Assembly (NCBI GenBank): GCA_013398055.1
Contig: VZRS01010803.1
Span: 124,001-188,000, forward strand
Source of the DNA: Ifrita kowaldi
Lineage: Eukaryota > Chordata > Aves > Passeriformes > Cinclosomatidae
Length of the DNA: 64,000 nt
Reading direction: 5' to 3'
A program made the translations under genes and the position numbers. Below, piece after piece: positions 1 through 14,195 of the stretch; the first letter of the stretch is position 1, and every line of letters begins with the position of its first letter. A model generated the notes under the pieces. That model did not search any database, was not told where the DNA came from, and saw nothing but the letters and a program-made list of their open reading frames with translations.

Positions 1-99
1 TAAATATACTCATTCATGACCTATGTTCTTGTGCAGTAATAACTTTGCACAGCTTTTCTAGCTTTGCATCATTTGTCCTAATTTCTCAGCTCTTTTTAA

Positions 100-365
100 C
101 TCCCTGTGGTAGATGTTTCCTCTTTCCTGACCACACCCATTCTATGGACTGAGTGGGAAATACACCCTGCAGTGGTTCTCGGGAGAGCCATGTGGTTGTC
201 CTGCTGTACAGGACCTGGCGTCAGCAGCTGTGCTTGGACATGGCAGAGCAACCTCAGACCAACAGGCCTTCCTCTTTTACAATCTGCTGGTCTTGGGTCA
301 TTTCTGAGCAGTGGCACTGGCATTCTCCAGTCCTTGTTAGAATGTCTCACTAATGTGTCTGAGAG
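100..365. other. GC-richer unique segment, unassigned
   Basis: This stretch is visibly richer in G and C than the AT-rich DNA on both sides. It is open in one + frame from 106 to 369 (87 codons, W- and S-rich) and on the - strand from 96 to 350. Open frames on both strands at once usually reflect local GC content and few stop codons, not coding. I see no domain, signal peptide or splice-supported exon. It could be an old repeat fragment or a diverged exon; nothing in the sequence decides. Confidence 0.3.
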
Positions 366-3300
366 GTAGAGGTGTGACAGGAAATTGCCATTAGAGGGGT
401 TTCTGACGGAAAATACCTTTTTATCAAAAGCAATTTTTTCTGCAGAAAAATTTTATTATTTGTTGTGAAAGTTACAAAAGACATTCAACTGTTCATTTCT
501 CAATCTGTCTTGCACAGTAATCTGGAAGCATGTCTAAGGACGCCAAGAGGATTGTTCTGCCAATCCCTACATTGCATTTGTTTGGATACAAATTTCTTTT
601 CCAGTAGGTGACTACTGAAATCTCTCTTAATCATGACATGTCTAGAAGAACTTCTAACAATAAGTGACATTCTTCTGACTATACACATTCATTGAATTCA
701 AACCCACATGCCTTTTTTAAGCCAAGAGTTTTGGAATGAAATTGCTATTCTTCCTTCTCCACCCTGCTGTGACCCAACCTCCCCACCCTGGACTGAAAAT
801 GTTAAAAATGAAATCTTTATAAGTGATTGCAATGGTGGTTATGTGAGTTTAGTTAAAATGTGAATATGTATCCAAAAATAAGGTTGCAGCTTCATAATAT
901 GACAAGTGATTGAGCCTGCCAGCTGAGTCAGAATTTTTATGCGAAAAAAAGTCTTTTGGGATGGTTCTTCCTGCTTTCACATGCATTAAAATTACTTTTA
1001 GGAAAGAATCTGTCATTACATTATAGTTCCTCCATTTTGATGCATGCCAGAATCTACATAGTATTTCTATTAGTGAAAAAAGGCAAATGAAAAAAGAAAA
1101 AAAGTAGGAATTCTTGCAAGCAGAATAAATAGCTTAAATAGCTTAGTTAAGAGACAGTGATTTTTGAACAAATAAATAGGGGGTTTTTATTAATTGATTT
1201 AGTCAGTCACATGAGCAGATTGGAAGACTGATGGATTTTTTATATCTATTTTAACCTGGTGAATAAATCCTTCATTGATTGTGCCTATCCAAATGGAGTG
1301 GAAGTATTTCAAAAAATCCGAAGGCAAGTCTTTTTCAATTCATGACTGAAATGGAGTTCCATTCCAATAGCTAGGAAAAGTTTTATTTATTTGAATTTCA
1401 ATCTTCGAAACATTTTGCTATAAATTAGCTTAATTTCCAAACATAATTGTCCAAACAATATAACAACAAATATAATATTACCTTTTGAAAAATGTCAAAT
1501 GTGCACTTCAATAACTGTAAAAAGTCATGATTTTTTAATGCAAAATATATTTTTCAGAAATGACTGTTTTTCAGTTGCAGTCTCAGTTTCAACAAATCCA
1601 TCTTTCCCAATATGAGAGGTTATATATTGCTAGAATTGCCTTGATCTTCTTTATGCCAGAGTGATATTTGGAAGATAACTACTGCTCCCTGCTTCTGTGG
1701 TCCTGGGTAACTGGCAGCAATGAGCAGCCCGTGTAAAACTATGTCTTATGCATTGTTTCAGTGTATTCCTGCTACCATATCATGACCTTGACTAGGCTGT
1801 GCAAATTAATGCAAATTATCATCTGTGATTTGGTTCTTCTCTGGCAAAATTGGAGCAATTATCGCTCCTTGATGCCATATTTTTCTGTTGACCTAGGTAG
1901 GTGGTTACTTGGGGCAACACCTGGCATTTCCTTCATATTTCTACTTCCTCATAATGCAGCTAAATCATTACTACTAAATAATACAAATTATGGCTATCAT
2001 TCCATGGAAATAAAAACAGAAAAAAATATAAAATTTACCTTTTTGTAAAGCAGTTACAGGTATCACAAATAAATCTTTATCAAAATAAACAGGCAGGAGT
2101 TCAACTTCACTGTCATTACTCTTTTTTATTGAAAAACCTGTTAGGTATAGGGAAATGTTCTTCCTCCATGGAGATATCATTACTTTTCTTGGCCATAAAC
2201 AGGCTGCCACAGCAAACAGTGCACATTTGTCTAACATTCTAAAGGATAATTTTGTCTCTGGTGAAATACATCATTTTGCTCAGCAGCCTTGAGTGAAACG
2301 AATGCTTCAATTGATTCAAAATATTTTATTCTCTGGCTCTGTGAAAAACATAAACCAAAAGCAGGGACGTAAAGGACACTCTTCTTCATTTTAAGGAATT
2401 TTTTATTTATCCTATATAATAGACAGGGATGTCATACCTACACTTAGATATGCTTAATTTCCAGTACCCTAAAAAGTGGAATAATAACTGAAGAACACAA
2501 ACTGTGTCAATGACATTTTTTTTCTTTCATGTTCTCTGAATTGCAGTATGAAATGGGGATTAATAAACACAGCAGCTTTCCAGTAAAGAGTATTTTTTAG
2601 CTTTCTCTAGTGTGTAGCATGGCAAGCTGGAACATCAATATTTCTTCAAAATCACTTAAGTGCTTGTCATCAGATGAAGGATTAATTCCTTCGCAGTAAA
2701 CTTGCACACAGTGTGTAGGTTCCAATTCTCTGAAAAGCATAATGATCCTAGAGCTTTGAAAGATGCCAAGCCTGACATTTCAGGAGACTGAAAAACTGCA
2801 CTTAGCCATAAAACATAGATATCACAGAGGGAACGAACTCCAGCATGATTCTTTCCTTCTATTAAGTCACCTCTCCTCCACATAGCAAGTACCACTTCTA
2901 AAGACTTGCCCTAGATATGCCCACTTCATCCCTGTCTGCAGAAAACTGGCAACTGATACCTGTGGGGGTGACAGTGTTCTGGAAAAAATGTCTGATAAAT
3001 AGTAGGAATTGCTAAGATTTCCTAGCAATGTGCATTTGTGGCTTGGTTGGTTTTGAATTACCTTGATAAAGCTGTTGGAAAGATGGGTGATGAAAATAAC
3101 TTTACCTACTTCGACTACTACCAATGTCCACACATCAGGCAAATTTCATGTTTTTCTCTTTGGTATATTGATGACTTCTTTTCCACAGCTTCTTTCTTCT
3201 CACAGTCCTGTTCTGACATTTCATAAATGTAACTGTCCATTGCAATTTAGCTGTGGATCTTCTTTTGCTCACTTTCCATTTCAGAGGAAATAAATATGAT

Positions 3301-6300
3301 GAACTCATAATAAATCTGTTGGTATAAGCAACACAGGAAAAGGAGTAGGATAGCTATTCCAATTCACACCAGAAGAGAACAAGCTGTTGCTTTTGCTTTG
3401 CACCTCTTTTTTCAGACAGAGGCCCAACCTAGGCAATCAATCTCAACCACTTACTGAAGTGATACGCATGCTTTTACTAGTCTAAAATATGGCCATCAAT
3501 TATCTAACCCTTTAGCTTTTATCTGTTTTATTTTCTTTCTTTTTTTTTTCTTTTTTCTGCTCTTTGAATTCACTGAAATGACAAGCTAATTAAACATAGG
3601 AACATGTTTATACTGCAAAAGATAATCAGAAACCCCCCACCATTCCCTGGAGATTTCGTGAAATCCAGAGTCCCTTTGAAAATTCCTGGATGTAACAAAT
3701 GTGGGCTGATGACAAACTGATCTTTCTTGTGCAAATTCATTGTGTCTTTACCACCGTATGTAAATAATGTAAAATACCTTTTTTAAATTTGGAAAAAAAA
3801 TACTTGAAAGGGATTCCACCTCAAGACTGGAACATGACAACAAATACTTCAGATTCCACCGTCATGTCTTGTCCTGTATGAGTGGTAAATGTAATGACTT
3901 CTTCCAGCTTGTCTAGATTTAGCAGTATGATACTTGAAATATGTGTACAATCTGCACAGGATCTTTCAGGTAAAAAATCCCCCTTTAACTCATTTTAGCA
4001 AGTATTTCTAAGCTTTGAATATGAGTTTCTCCCCAGTCCTGAAGGAACTGCTTGCAGTGAACCTCTAACTGCCTCATCACCATGCCAGACCACTGAGCCC
4101 TGCATGTGGCTGATGAATTATTTCAATCTGCTTTAGGATTAACCTGTTTTTTCTGACACAACACCTACTGTATGTTGACTGGAAAGGGCGATTAACTAAT
4201 TTTCAATTTGTTTGTGGACAGACTCCCATTTATAAAATAAACAGGCAAATCACTTCAAACAGAGAGAACACTCAAAGCTAAGTGGTATATTTCTTCAGCT
4301 GATACCCAATGACCTTTCAAGATGAAAGGATAATAGTCGACACAGAAAAGGAAGAAAAAAAGCCCTGTGTGCTGTTTGCAAGGTTTAGAGGTCACTTGGC
4401 TACAGAGAGAGAAGGATACAATGGAAGCTGCAGAAAACACTGCAGAGGCAAACATGGACTAGGGTTTAGATTTTTTTCTTCTGAGCCTCACCATTCACCA
4501 CTGGCCATCTCCATTTAACAAGAGCCTCTGTTTTCCTGACTAAGGATATGTTCTGTTTATTGTGTGGCAGAGGCTCCACTTATGTATTAGCTGCCTATCT
4601 GAACTCCTCTTCAGAGAGCAAATAATTGGTCAAACCCAAAAGCAAAATGGCATGCTTATCCCATTCAGCCGTCTGGCGATCATATGACAGGGTTGAGAGA
4701 AGATGGTGGGGGTCTTACAAGACAAAGTAAGATATTATTCCCAATGAAATCCTGTGGCTAGATGCACCTCTGTCTTCAAGTACAATCAAGGTCTTTGTTC
4801 TGTCACAGATCCTGGGAGTCAGCTTGCTTCTCCCTTTGAGAAAACTCAAAGCAATTTCCCACACTTGTAGCAAGGCATCACCAGGCCATAAAGATTGTTC
4901 TGTCCTCTGAGCACACAACGTTTAGACAGAAATAGAAAGTTAAAAACAAATTCCTTTTCATTTTACTGATCTTCAGAAGCTATACTCTTAAAAGCAGGCA
5001 TAGCATTTGCACCAGCAGAACCCGAGTCTTCACTACACAGAATATGCTTTCAGAAAAACTTTTCCCCATGCACACTTTTGATTAAAACTTTTTATACTGC
5101 TTCTGTTGAAAGAAATCAGTGTTTGTCAGCTTTAGGGCTGGAGATACCAGTCACTTCCCACATATTTCACGTCCTTGCACTTTCACTCTTGCACATACAC
5201 ACATCCAGCCTCACACAGACACCAAATTAATAACTCTTCTCCCACATGCAGGTTTGAGAAATAATCCTGATCACTGCTTAGATATGCTAAACATTTTTTT
5301 AAATGTTAGCCTCTATACAGATAAATGTTAAACTGGTCACCATTTTCAAGGCAGGATTCAGCATTCCAAAGTCACCTTGAACACTACTGTTAGAAATTAT
5401 TGCTTACCCTTGGGCTATTCTGTCTGCATTTACATAATAATAATAATTTAAAAAAAACTATTGAAAGAAGAAAAAGCTAGTGAAATTTAGTTTAGTTTTA
5501 ACATTAGTTTCTACATGGGAGCAATATGTTTCCACCCATATCTTACCATTCATCTGAAATATTATTTTTATTGTAACTTCTTTTTTACTTTTTATTGCAC
5601 TACTTCTATAACAATTGCAGATTAATTATATTTCTCCTCTCTGAAAGTTGTCTCCAGGTTTGGTTTTTGTTTTGCTGTGAAGTTAAGGGTTTTATGTAGA
5701 GAAGCAATATTTGGATGGTATGAAGGCTGGGTTGCATATTTAGCAGGAGGTTAGAAGAGCTCTGTTTGTTTAGCTTTGTGAAACAAAGGCTGAGAAGGAA
5801 GTCTATAAATACATCAGCAGGGTAAACAACAGGAGAGAAAAGGACCATTGAAGTGAAACGCCAGTGTTGTCACAGGAACAAATGGATGTGAACAGCTGGA
5901 AATAAACTTAGCGGGAAATTAAAAGAAATGTCCCAACTCTTAGAGCAGTCAGGTTCTGGAACATAGCCTTCCAATAAGAAAACATAGGACACAAAACCCT
6001 CCAAAATAGTTTTGAATATAGAGGTTATTAATAAATGAGTTTTCTGAAAGGTGAGAAAATATATCAAAGAATTTCAAAGACTTTCTCCAGCCTTAGGTTC
6101 TTGGGATTTTTATAGTGGTTTTATTTATTTATTTTGATTTGCCATAGCTGGAAAACCTGAATGGAATTTCAAAAGCAAGCTAAAGGAACTAGATGTTGAA
6201 AACAAGTTAATTAGGTCTCTAATTTCTGCCTGGTCGCCTTTGAAAATCCCAGTGCTGAAATGGATCTCTTTAGATACGAGTAAGGATTACATTACCTTGC

Positions 6301-9300
6301 TCTTGAAATATTCAGTGCTCCTCTGGGAAACTGAAGCTCTCGAATGATTCAGGGAGATACAAGCATTGTGGCTAAAAGGTGAGTAAAGTATTTTTAAGCA
6401 ACCATCCCTCCCCATGATCAAATACCCACAGTTATAATTATCTACCTGCTGTAACCCACAGTCCATGGATCCAGCTATTTGCAGACCAAGGCCCAGTTCT
6501 GTGAAACCCAACTGTATGACCTTGGCTTGGTTTTACCAATTTGGTAAAAACTACTGCTGAGCTGTGGTAGAGTTCTTACACTGAAGATGTGCGTGATGAG
6601 AAAAGGGAAAAAAAAGACAGAGGTGAAATTTTTGAGGTGATTATAGTTACTAGCTCAGGGAATAAAGAGCAAAGTATCAGTGTGAAACAATACAGAATAC
6701 TGAGAAAAGAAAGCAGATAACTGAAGGGTAGAACTCAGCAAGAGCCTTGTTCGAAAGCTGATATTCCTCCCCTGCCCAAAAGGTGACTGGGCAGCATAGG
6801 CTCATCAAGTGTCTGCATGCTAGTGATTGGTCTAGTAACACATTAGTCTCAGGTATAAGCTGACATACCCATCTAACAAGCACATTAAAATACAAATAAT
6901 TGTTGTACACTGCATGAATTGGTAAAAAACTCACATTTTACCAAACAGACGTTGAAATGTGATTCAGCAGAGGAAGGGTTACCTGATATGGACAGGAATT
7001 CAGAATAATATTTCAGGATTCAGAGGTTCAAGACAACAGTTGGCAAACTCAGTTTGATCTTTTTAGGCATATATACTTTTTAAAATGCTATTCTCCTGAC
7101 AATTTCGGCCAAAATTCTTACCGCCTCAAAGGAGCTGACAAAGCATGTGTGTCCACTGTCACCTTGACTGAGCTGGAAGTATTTTGTGGATTGTGACAGA
7201 AGAGAGGATTTAAAGGATTTCTGCTTCCACCACAGGCCATGTCATGGCCTTCCACCATATCTGTACATGTCAAAACTGTTTCCTGTCAGATTGAATTGGC
7301 TGCTGACTCCTTAATATCATCTACACTGATGAGACAGATGAGCACATTTATATCTAACTGGTGTTAGAGCTGCACTGCAAACTTTGCCTTTTTGATGGTA
7401 ATGCTGTAAGGAAGCATCTGTAATAAGTAACAAGATGGTACAACATAGAGCAAATTGCTTGGAGACAGTAACTCATGCAGTTGCTAAGAGAAGCAGCTAA
7501 TAAATATGGTTTGAATAGAAATGCTAATGAAATAGAGCTGGATGCTTGTTATGTCGTTTAACACTACTGCATATACAGCAGTTAATCTTTTTCAGGATTC
7601 TCTTTATTGTCACTGAGGTCTATGCCTGTTTTTACTGCTTTTACTGCAAATCAGATAAATACTGTCACATGGCAGGAAACAGTGAACAAATGTAGTGATG
7701 TAAGGTTACATTCAGCTGGACACCATCTATCTGAATGATTATTTGAAGGTGTATGCAAAAAGCTACCGAAACTCAGCACTTCTGTCAAACAGCAAAAAAA
7801 AAAAAATCAATAAGAACACCACTGTCTTGGTCTGTTGTACTTTTGTGAAAAACACAAAGACAAATCAAGGATATATTTTAAACCTGCCAGGAAGTTGCTG
7901 CAAGATGAAAGTCTTTTATTTTTTCCCCACTGAATTATAGCTTCTATTAATAAAATGGCATCTGCAGTAAGGACAGAATCTAATATGCAACAGTCTTCCC
8001 ATGCATTTCATCATCCCTGAGGTTTTAAATGTATTCTTGTTCAACCTTTAGTTAAAGATCATTGCTACTGTGAAATCAATTTTTGCTGTTCTCCTGGGTA
8101 AATGATTAAGAAAGATTTAAGTACAGTTATGTCAGAAAAGGGGCATTTTGGCCCAAGATATTTACATGTATGTGACATGTGTCATGTTCAGTTAGCCGAG
8201 TCCATTGGGACACCCTGATGAAGGAATACTAATTTCTATAGACAGTTGACCACATGCAAGTCCATCTCCTTTACAGTTCATGCCCATCTATGTGGGACTT
8301 CTTCACTGGGGTGCTAGTGGGGAAGCATCTTTTGTCGTGAGTCTCTGAACCAAAACCAATTTACACTTCAGAACATGTAGAGCAGTATCTAAATTACCGA
8401 GCCACTATGCCAAATCTATTTTGAGCAAACACACAAAGAGACTGAGTGTTTCAAGCCAAGGAGCTCAAACCACATTGGGGAGTACCAAAGACAGCTAGTT
8501 TCTAATCCTGAGAGTAAATGTCAACAGTTTCAGTACTTGCTTTATCATAGAATGAAGAAATGGTATTTGTGATTTTTTTTTTCCCCCAGATAAAAACTCC
8601 CGGTCCAATATGTTGTGAGATTTTTAAGATCAAATGAATGTTCTCTGAGAACTCTTGAAAATATTCAAAATGCAAGAAGCTTTCTGAGTGCCATATGAAC
8701 TCATTCTGAGGCCAATGTATTTATCAGAAAAACAAAATGGATTTGTTCTTTAATCCTCTCTTTGAAATACTACATTCATAGAATTAATGGAAACAATATG
8801 ATGTCTCTTTGCTGACTCGAAGTATATGAATAAGCAAAGCTTACAATCTTGGTTCCTGTTCAGTAGTTTTTAATGTTATTCAGAAATAAATAAGGGTCCA
8901 ATCCAGAATGATTCACTAATTCACAGACATAATGAATGCCTGAATAGTTCAATGAACTCTAATGAATGCAGTTTCCAATGTCATATCTTAGTAAGATGTG
9001 CTAAACATCAAATAAATAATATTGAGAGTAGTCTGTCAGTATAAATATGAGAAGATTTTGCCTCTATAGTCTGTAGCTGCTTTTGAAATACAGATTTCTA
9101 CTTCTGAACACATTCAGACATACAGTGTAGCTCCTAGAAACTGAAGAGCACAAAAGCTTTATGGAGAATGTTGTATGAATGTTCCTGAACTAGAATAAAA
9201 AAGTAGACAAGGAGAAGAGAAGCTTCTGCAGTGTCATGGTTTGATTCAAGAAGTAGGAATGGGATGCAAATGGTGTTTAGTGTACTTGAAACAGACTATA

Positions 9301-10207
9301 TCTGCACTGGTCTGTTGCCAGTGTTAACTGGCTGCTAATGACTATTCTAGAAGCCTTCACACAGGTGGCCACAGGGCAGAATTAAAAAGCAGTGAGAGGT
9401 ATACAGTGTCTTCTCTGTATGAAATTCTCAATTTCCTTATCAGGTTGTTGACATTTCTGAGTAATATGAAATTCATGTAAGTTCATAAAATTTGTCTAAT
9501 AAGATTAGATAACTTTGCTAAGCTGATATACTTAGTAATGAGAAAATAGTTTTAATTGCAAGTGGAAAGAGATGGAAATCTCCAAGGAGTGATGTATCCT
9601 CTCCTAAAATGGTAATTCTTAGGTGGAATTAATTGCTGTCTGGAGATATCCACTTCTTTGTATCACTCAGCCTCACCTTAGGTAATGATTCTGGGAGATC
9701 TCTTCCACATCTCATATGGCTAATTATGTGCATAAGGCTTCTAAGGTGAAGACAGCAGATCATTGCATTGCAGTGATGCCATTACTACACATCACTGTAG
9801 ATTTATAAACTCTGTTTTGGTTTCATTTCCTGAAGAAAGGTGAAGATGACTAACAGATAAGGTTGAAATACTGGGTTACTAGTAAATAATCAAGTAATTA
9901 ATAACTTTAATGACCTTTATGAATATTCAGGAAAGTTGGTATGGTTGTTTCAAGATAAGAAGCTAACAACTTAGATTAAGGCTTATGCTTGCTTACAAAA
10001 AAGCAAGAGGAAGCAAGAAAAAACCCAGAATTTTGGTATTGCTTTTGATTATGGAAACTTGTATGTTTGGCTAAAGGTGAAAAGAATGAGGAAGGCTTTT
10101 TGTAATTCAAATTCTTGCTCAAAGAAGAACATCATTTTTGTCATTAAGGACCTTTTTTATAACCACCTATGTTAGCAGAATGTTTGCTTACTGATGCATA
10201 GCAATCA
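366..10207. other. AT-rich non-coding stretch, no gene seen
   Basis: About 10 kb without a supportable gene. Open frames are all under about 95 codons, overlap on both strands and resemble no family I know. Small simple tracts are present: a T/C run near 3525-3558, a few AAT units near 5433-5448 and a 13-A run at 7794-7806. A perfect 7-bp inverted repeat (AGGCCAT/ATGGCCT) lies near 7233-7249. At 9305-9332 two short overlapping inverted repeats (CACTGG/CCAGTG and GCCAGT/ACTGGC) could form alternative hairpins. Nothing else stands out from background. Confidence 0.7.
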
Positions 10208-10497
10208 GATCACAGAATCTCAGAGCTGCTGAGTTTGAAATACCTCATCAGCTATTTTCATACATTGATAAGATCCCTCTGAACCTTTTTTGCTCCAGGC
10301 TGAACAATCACAGCTCTCTCAGCCTCTCCTTGTGTGAGAGATGCTCCAAGCCCTTGACAATCTTTTTGGATCTTCAGTGGACTTGCTCCAACGTGTCCAG
10401 CTTACTCTGATACTGGGAAGCCTAGACTCAGAAATCCAGATGTGTCTTACATGGGCTGAGCAGAGGAAAAAGATCACCTTTCTTGTCATTTTTTATC
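10208..10497 (-). mobile_element. CR1 LINE, 3' fragment, reverse orientation
   Basis: Read on the + strand this is the reverse complement of an avian CR1 3' region. It starts with a degraded ATCACAGAATCTCAGAG tail. It continues through the characteristic block AGGCTGAACAATCACAGCTC, then TCTCAGCCTCTCCTTGTG and GAGAGATGCTCCAAGCCCTT. Near 10434-10480 come the CCAGATGTGTCTTACATGGG and GCTGAGCAGAGG blocks. The order and spacing match remembered CR1 antisense consensus. It is 5'-truncated, as nearly all CR1 copies are, and substituted enough that it is not recent. The + strand open frame inside it (10341-10538) is a by-product and codes for nothing. Confidence 0.86.
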
Positions 10498-10520
10498 CTG
10501 ACAATGAAAATATTTCACAT

Positions 10521-10536
10521 ATATATACGTATATAT
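10521..10536. repeat. 16-bp perfect palindrome in a TA-rich tract
   Basis: ATATATACGTATATAT is its own reverse complement, centred between 10528 and 10529. It sits in an alternating purine-pyrimidine tract that continues to about 10560 (CATACATATATTTT). It lies about 24 bp beyond the truncated 5' end of the reversed CR1, so it may be an AT-rich insertion site or a slippage product. No function can be assigned. Confidence 0.75.
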
Positions 10537-12213
10537 GAATGAAAATACATACATATATTTTGCAGGAAATTACTGTTTTCAACAGTATTTTGGATAGTGT
10601 GAGAAAATGGATGTTCTGAAGCTTTCAGATGTACTACTTGGAGAGTAAAAAATGTTCATAGTTAATCTGAAAAATATTTCACATATAGAAAAGTTATTTA
10701 CAAGAAAAAATTGGAAATAAAAAGAGGAAATTAAAAAAAATGTATTGCTTTACCTTGAAAGAAGATTCTGAGTAATTTATTTTATATCCTAATTTAATGC
10801 AGGAAATTTATTTGGAATGCTGTAAATTGTAGTAGGATAAAAAATAATGCAGAAAGTGTAAAGGTTAAAAGGTTATAATGGAAAAAACCCCAAGAAATAA
10901 TGATTATTTGCTGCTATGGTAAGGCAAAAAAAGTGCAAAATATTATATCTCTCAATCTTAAGGAAAATACCTGCTACATTCACATAACAGTCATTCATCA
11001 GAGAATGAATCTTCAGAGAATGATTATTTACTGATTATCTGATTATTTACTGAATTCAGTTCAGTTCTTCTTGCTTCTCCACCAACCATTCAAGTTTTAT
11101 AAGACGGTGCATAAGTTCAATTACTGCTGTCTAATTTTTTGGGGTTTTCTCTTAAATAAATTCTACTTTTAAGAGACACTCTTTTGTTCAGTAAGTGAAA
11201 TGTCTGATCTACAATAAAACTACTGAACTTACCATAAAAATGTTGTTGCAAAGTTCTGGCATTGTGGTATAGTAAAGGGAGAAGATTTTGTCTTTTAATA
11301 TATCCAATGTATTGCCTTGCATTAGATAACAATTGAACTGATTTACTCTTTTACAGATTGTTCATTAGTTCTGAAGTCAACCCATTGAAAATGTTGTCAG
11401 CAACATGATTTACTTTAACAACTTGCATTGATGCTAGAGTTCTCTCAAGTGGTCTGTATTCAAGAAAATCATCATCTATTCACAAAAATTTCACAATGAT
11501 TTTCCCATTTACTCATTCCCTTTGTACTTAATCAAAACTGATTTTACTATGACATGCTTTAGGGTGGTCAGGTCTTTCATGGCAAACCTGTCCTTTCTTT
11601 TTACCCTCCTAGAGTGTTTACAGCAATGACTGAACAGAAGCTTACATTTTAGAGGATACTTTTTTCAACTTTCCTTTGACTGTTTGGACATTGTCTGGTA
11701 AAAGCTTGCTTATAAACATTCCTGGCTTTAGTGGAAATCAATGAGAGACTTTTTCTTACCAGAGTAGAATATGAGGCAGTCGTGGATGAAACACCAGTTA
11801 CCTCACAACTGGGAAGTATATGAGGTTTTGTACAAGTAATCTTGTATTGAAAACAGAAGTCTTTCTGAAGGCCTGTTGGTAGACCTAAGAGTAAAGCTAA
11901 TTTATTTTTCTTGTTATTATACCTCTAGCTGCCAGGTCATTTTTTAAATAAGAAGATTTAATAGATGTCAGCGCTGATTTAAAATTCATTCTAGGATTTA
12001 TAAATCTCACTTACAAGGTGAAGGATGGTCACAAAAGCCAAAATGACAGACACCCCCACCACCATTCAGGGAAGAAACAAAAATCTGACAGAGAGCAAAT
12101 GTTAGCTTCCTTTTAACCCTACTACCACAGAAAGGTTAGAGATGTTAATAGAATACATCAATCTCATGTTTGGTTTGCCTGTGCTGTTGAAATTACAGTT
12201 TAAGTTTTGGGTG
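10537..12213. other. AT-rich non-coding stretch with micro-duplications
   Basis: No gene is supported. At 10999-11053 there are two nested short tandem duplications. CAGAGAATGA recurs at 10999-11008 and 11014-11023 (period 15). TGATTATTTACTGA recurs at 11021-11034 and 11040-11053 (period 19). These look like replication-slippage products. The rest is ordinary AT-rich sequence. Confidence 0.65.
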
Positions 12214-12390
12214 TTTTTTTTTTTTTAATATGAGTAACATTTTAAATACATGGATTTCACTCATTGTATTAGTTTTGGACTCTACATATCACAGCCAATC
12301 TCTTTTTTTTTTTTCAGTGCATTATTATCCGTGGAAACCTTAAGAGTAGGAAAATAAACCAGGAAGCAGTGGAGTCTTCTTTTTTTTTTT
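12214..12390 (+). repeat. Three poly-T tracts within 180 bp
   Basis: Runs of T occur at 12214-12226 (13), 12303-12314 (12) and 12380-12390 (11). Read on the - strand they are poly-A runs. They could be decayed oligo-A tails of short retroposed sequences or simple expansions. No target-site duplication or recognisable retroposon body was seen next to them. Confidence 0.8.
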
Positions 12391-12819
12391 GTACATATAA
12401 AGAGCATTAAATTTGGCATAGGAAGAACATCTCCTATAAATTATTTCAACATGATTAAATGAGTATAGCAATCACTTAAGCAGCACTGAAGGAGAGGTGA
12501 AAATGTTCATTCCCTTAAGAAAAGGTGAATTTTCTTCATATGACTGGCTCTCCAAATGACTGAAACTTCCACTGAAGTGCATGCTATTGCAAAGTAAGAT
12601 GCAAACAATGAAAAAGGAAACAAATGATGAAGCCATCACCTCTGACCTCATTGAAACAGAACTCTTAAGAGAAAAATGCACTCCATGCCTCCAGTCACAG
12701 GATTCTGATTTAAATTAAGGCAAACATATTGTGCAAGCTGCAGATTTTTTTCCTTTCAAATTTAAATCTGTGCATAACAGGCAAATGCATTTCCTATGTT
12801 GTAATAGATGTCCTCAAAT

Positions 12820-12985
12820 CTACTTTGATTTAATGAGTATTTGATGAAGGAATGTAGAGGGCTCCTTAGGGGGCCACAAGGCAGGGACCTGCTGGCCAAG
12901 ACCTGTCCCATCACCTCTGGACACCAGCCCCCATCCAGGGAGCAGGACAGGCTGGGGGCAGCTAAGAAACACCCATATCTTACAT
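12820..12985. other. Short GC-rich patch, unassigned
   Basis: A roughly 150-bp patch richer in G and C than its surroundings, with CTGCTGGCCAAGACCTGTCC- and CACCAGCCCCCATCCAGG-type sequence. It is open on the - strand (12820-13020, 66 codons, proline- and glycine-rich). That is too short and too compositionally driven to call coding. It may be an old repeat fragment; I could not place it in a family. Confidence 0.3.
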
Positions 12986-14195
12986 AACATAGTTAAAGAA
13001 CCTATTTGTTTGGAGAGCACTTGAACTGAACTACCTTAAAGAATGCCTTACACAAGGATTTGAACATCGTTTCTCCTCTTGTGTACTTAATTGATGTCTA
13101 AGGGGATTATGTAGTTGGTTCCTTTTATCAAGTAGATAATAGCATATTTAAAATAGAATATAAATTAACAACAGCAATTGTTATATACTATAGAAAAAGG
13201 AAGGACAAAAGTGAATGGAAAAAATATAGAACACTTTGTTCTTACATGGCTCAATACATTCAAAAATAATTTTGATTGATATTGAGTTCAAAGGTGTCTC
13301 TATATAGAATGTATGGCTAAAAAAATGACAGTTACTTACTTTTAATAACTGACTTTAATTCCAGTTGTAGCCAGAAGTTCATCTTAATTCAGGTCTTTTC
13401 ATTTATCTCCAGGGCCCAAGGTTACCTCTATTCAAAGGTAATTTGCAGGCAAGGACCCTACTTTCTATTCCCTTTTTCCATGAGTTTTGTCTTTGGCCAT
13501 GATCATCATATTGGACTCACGATCATTAGCAGTCTACTGTCTTCGGAACAGCCAGCATTTCCATAGGAAATTCTGGGAGAACAGCTGGGAGAAAAAAGTG
13601 CCTGACAGCCCATGGACAAGAGACAGAAGAGAAAGATGAACTGGCAAGACATTATTCTGAGGTATAAATCCCATAGCAACTCAACTCCCTGGGGATGTAA
13701 GATAGAGCTTTTTTACTCATTTATTTCGATTCCTGACAAGAACAGAGACAATCATGCATATTCTGAAAAAATGGGTAAAGATTGAAGTACCCAAGTTGTT
13801 GGAATAAGACTGATGAAGACAAGAAGTTTGCTTTCACATTTACTAGCTGGAACCTTGTAAGCCAGTGATCATTCCTAATTAGTAGAATGTCTTGCTCTTC
13901 TGTTAAATCTGAAGAGAAGCAGCAAGCTGAGTGGAACAAGGCTTTCTACAGTTTACACAGCAGACCTTTGTCAACAAAAATCCCAAATCAGGCTGCCTAA
14001 TCAGCACAGTCTGGGCCCTACTCCAGTCTATTAGGCCCGAGCGAGGCTCTGCAGTCCTACCAAATTCTGAATGATACTCAGTTCCTGAAAAAGTGGCTCC
14101 CAGGATAAGGTCATGTAAAGCAGAAAGACTTTTCAGCAGTTCTCTCACCTAGGCTTTTCACTTCCACAACATCCCAACTAGCTCGCTGCGTAAAA
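12986..14195. other. AT-rich non-coding stretch, no gene seen
   Basis: No supportable coding exon or RNA. The - strand open frames at 13721-13939 and 13903-14148 overlap each other, are short and match nothing I recognise. Confidence 0.6.

Noticed and set aside
8164..8196. p53-like site around TGACATGTGTCATGTTC
   Set aside because: The best half-site matches only about 8 of 10 consensus positions and no second good half-site follows.
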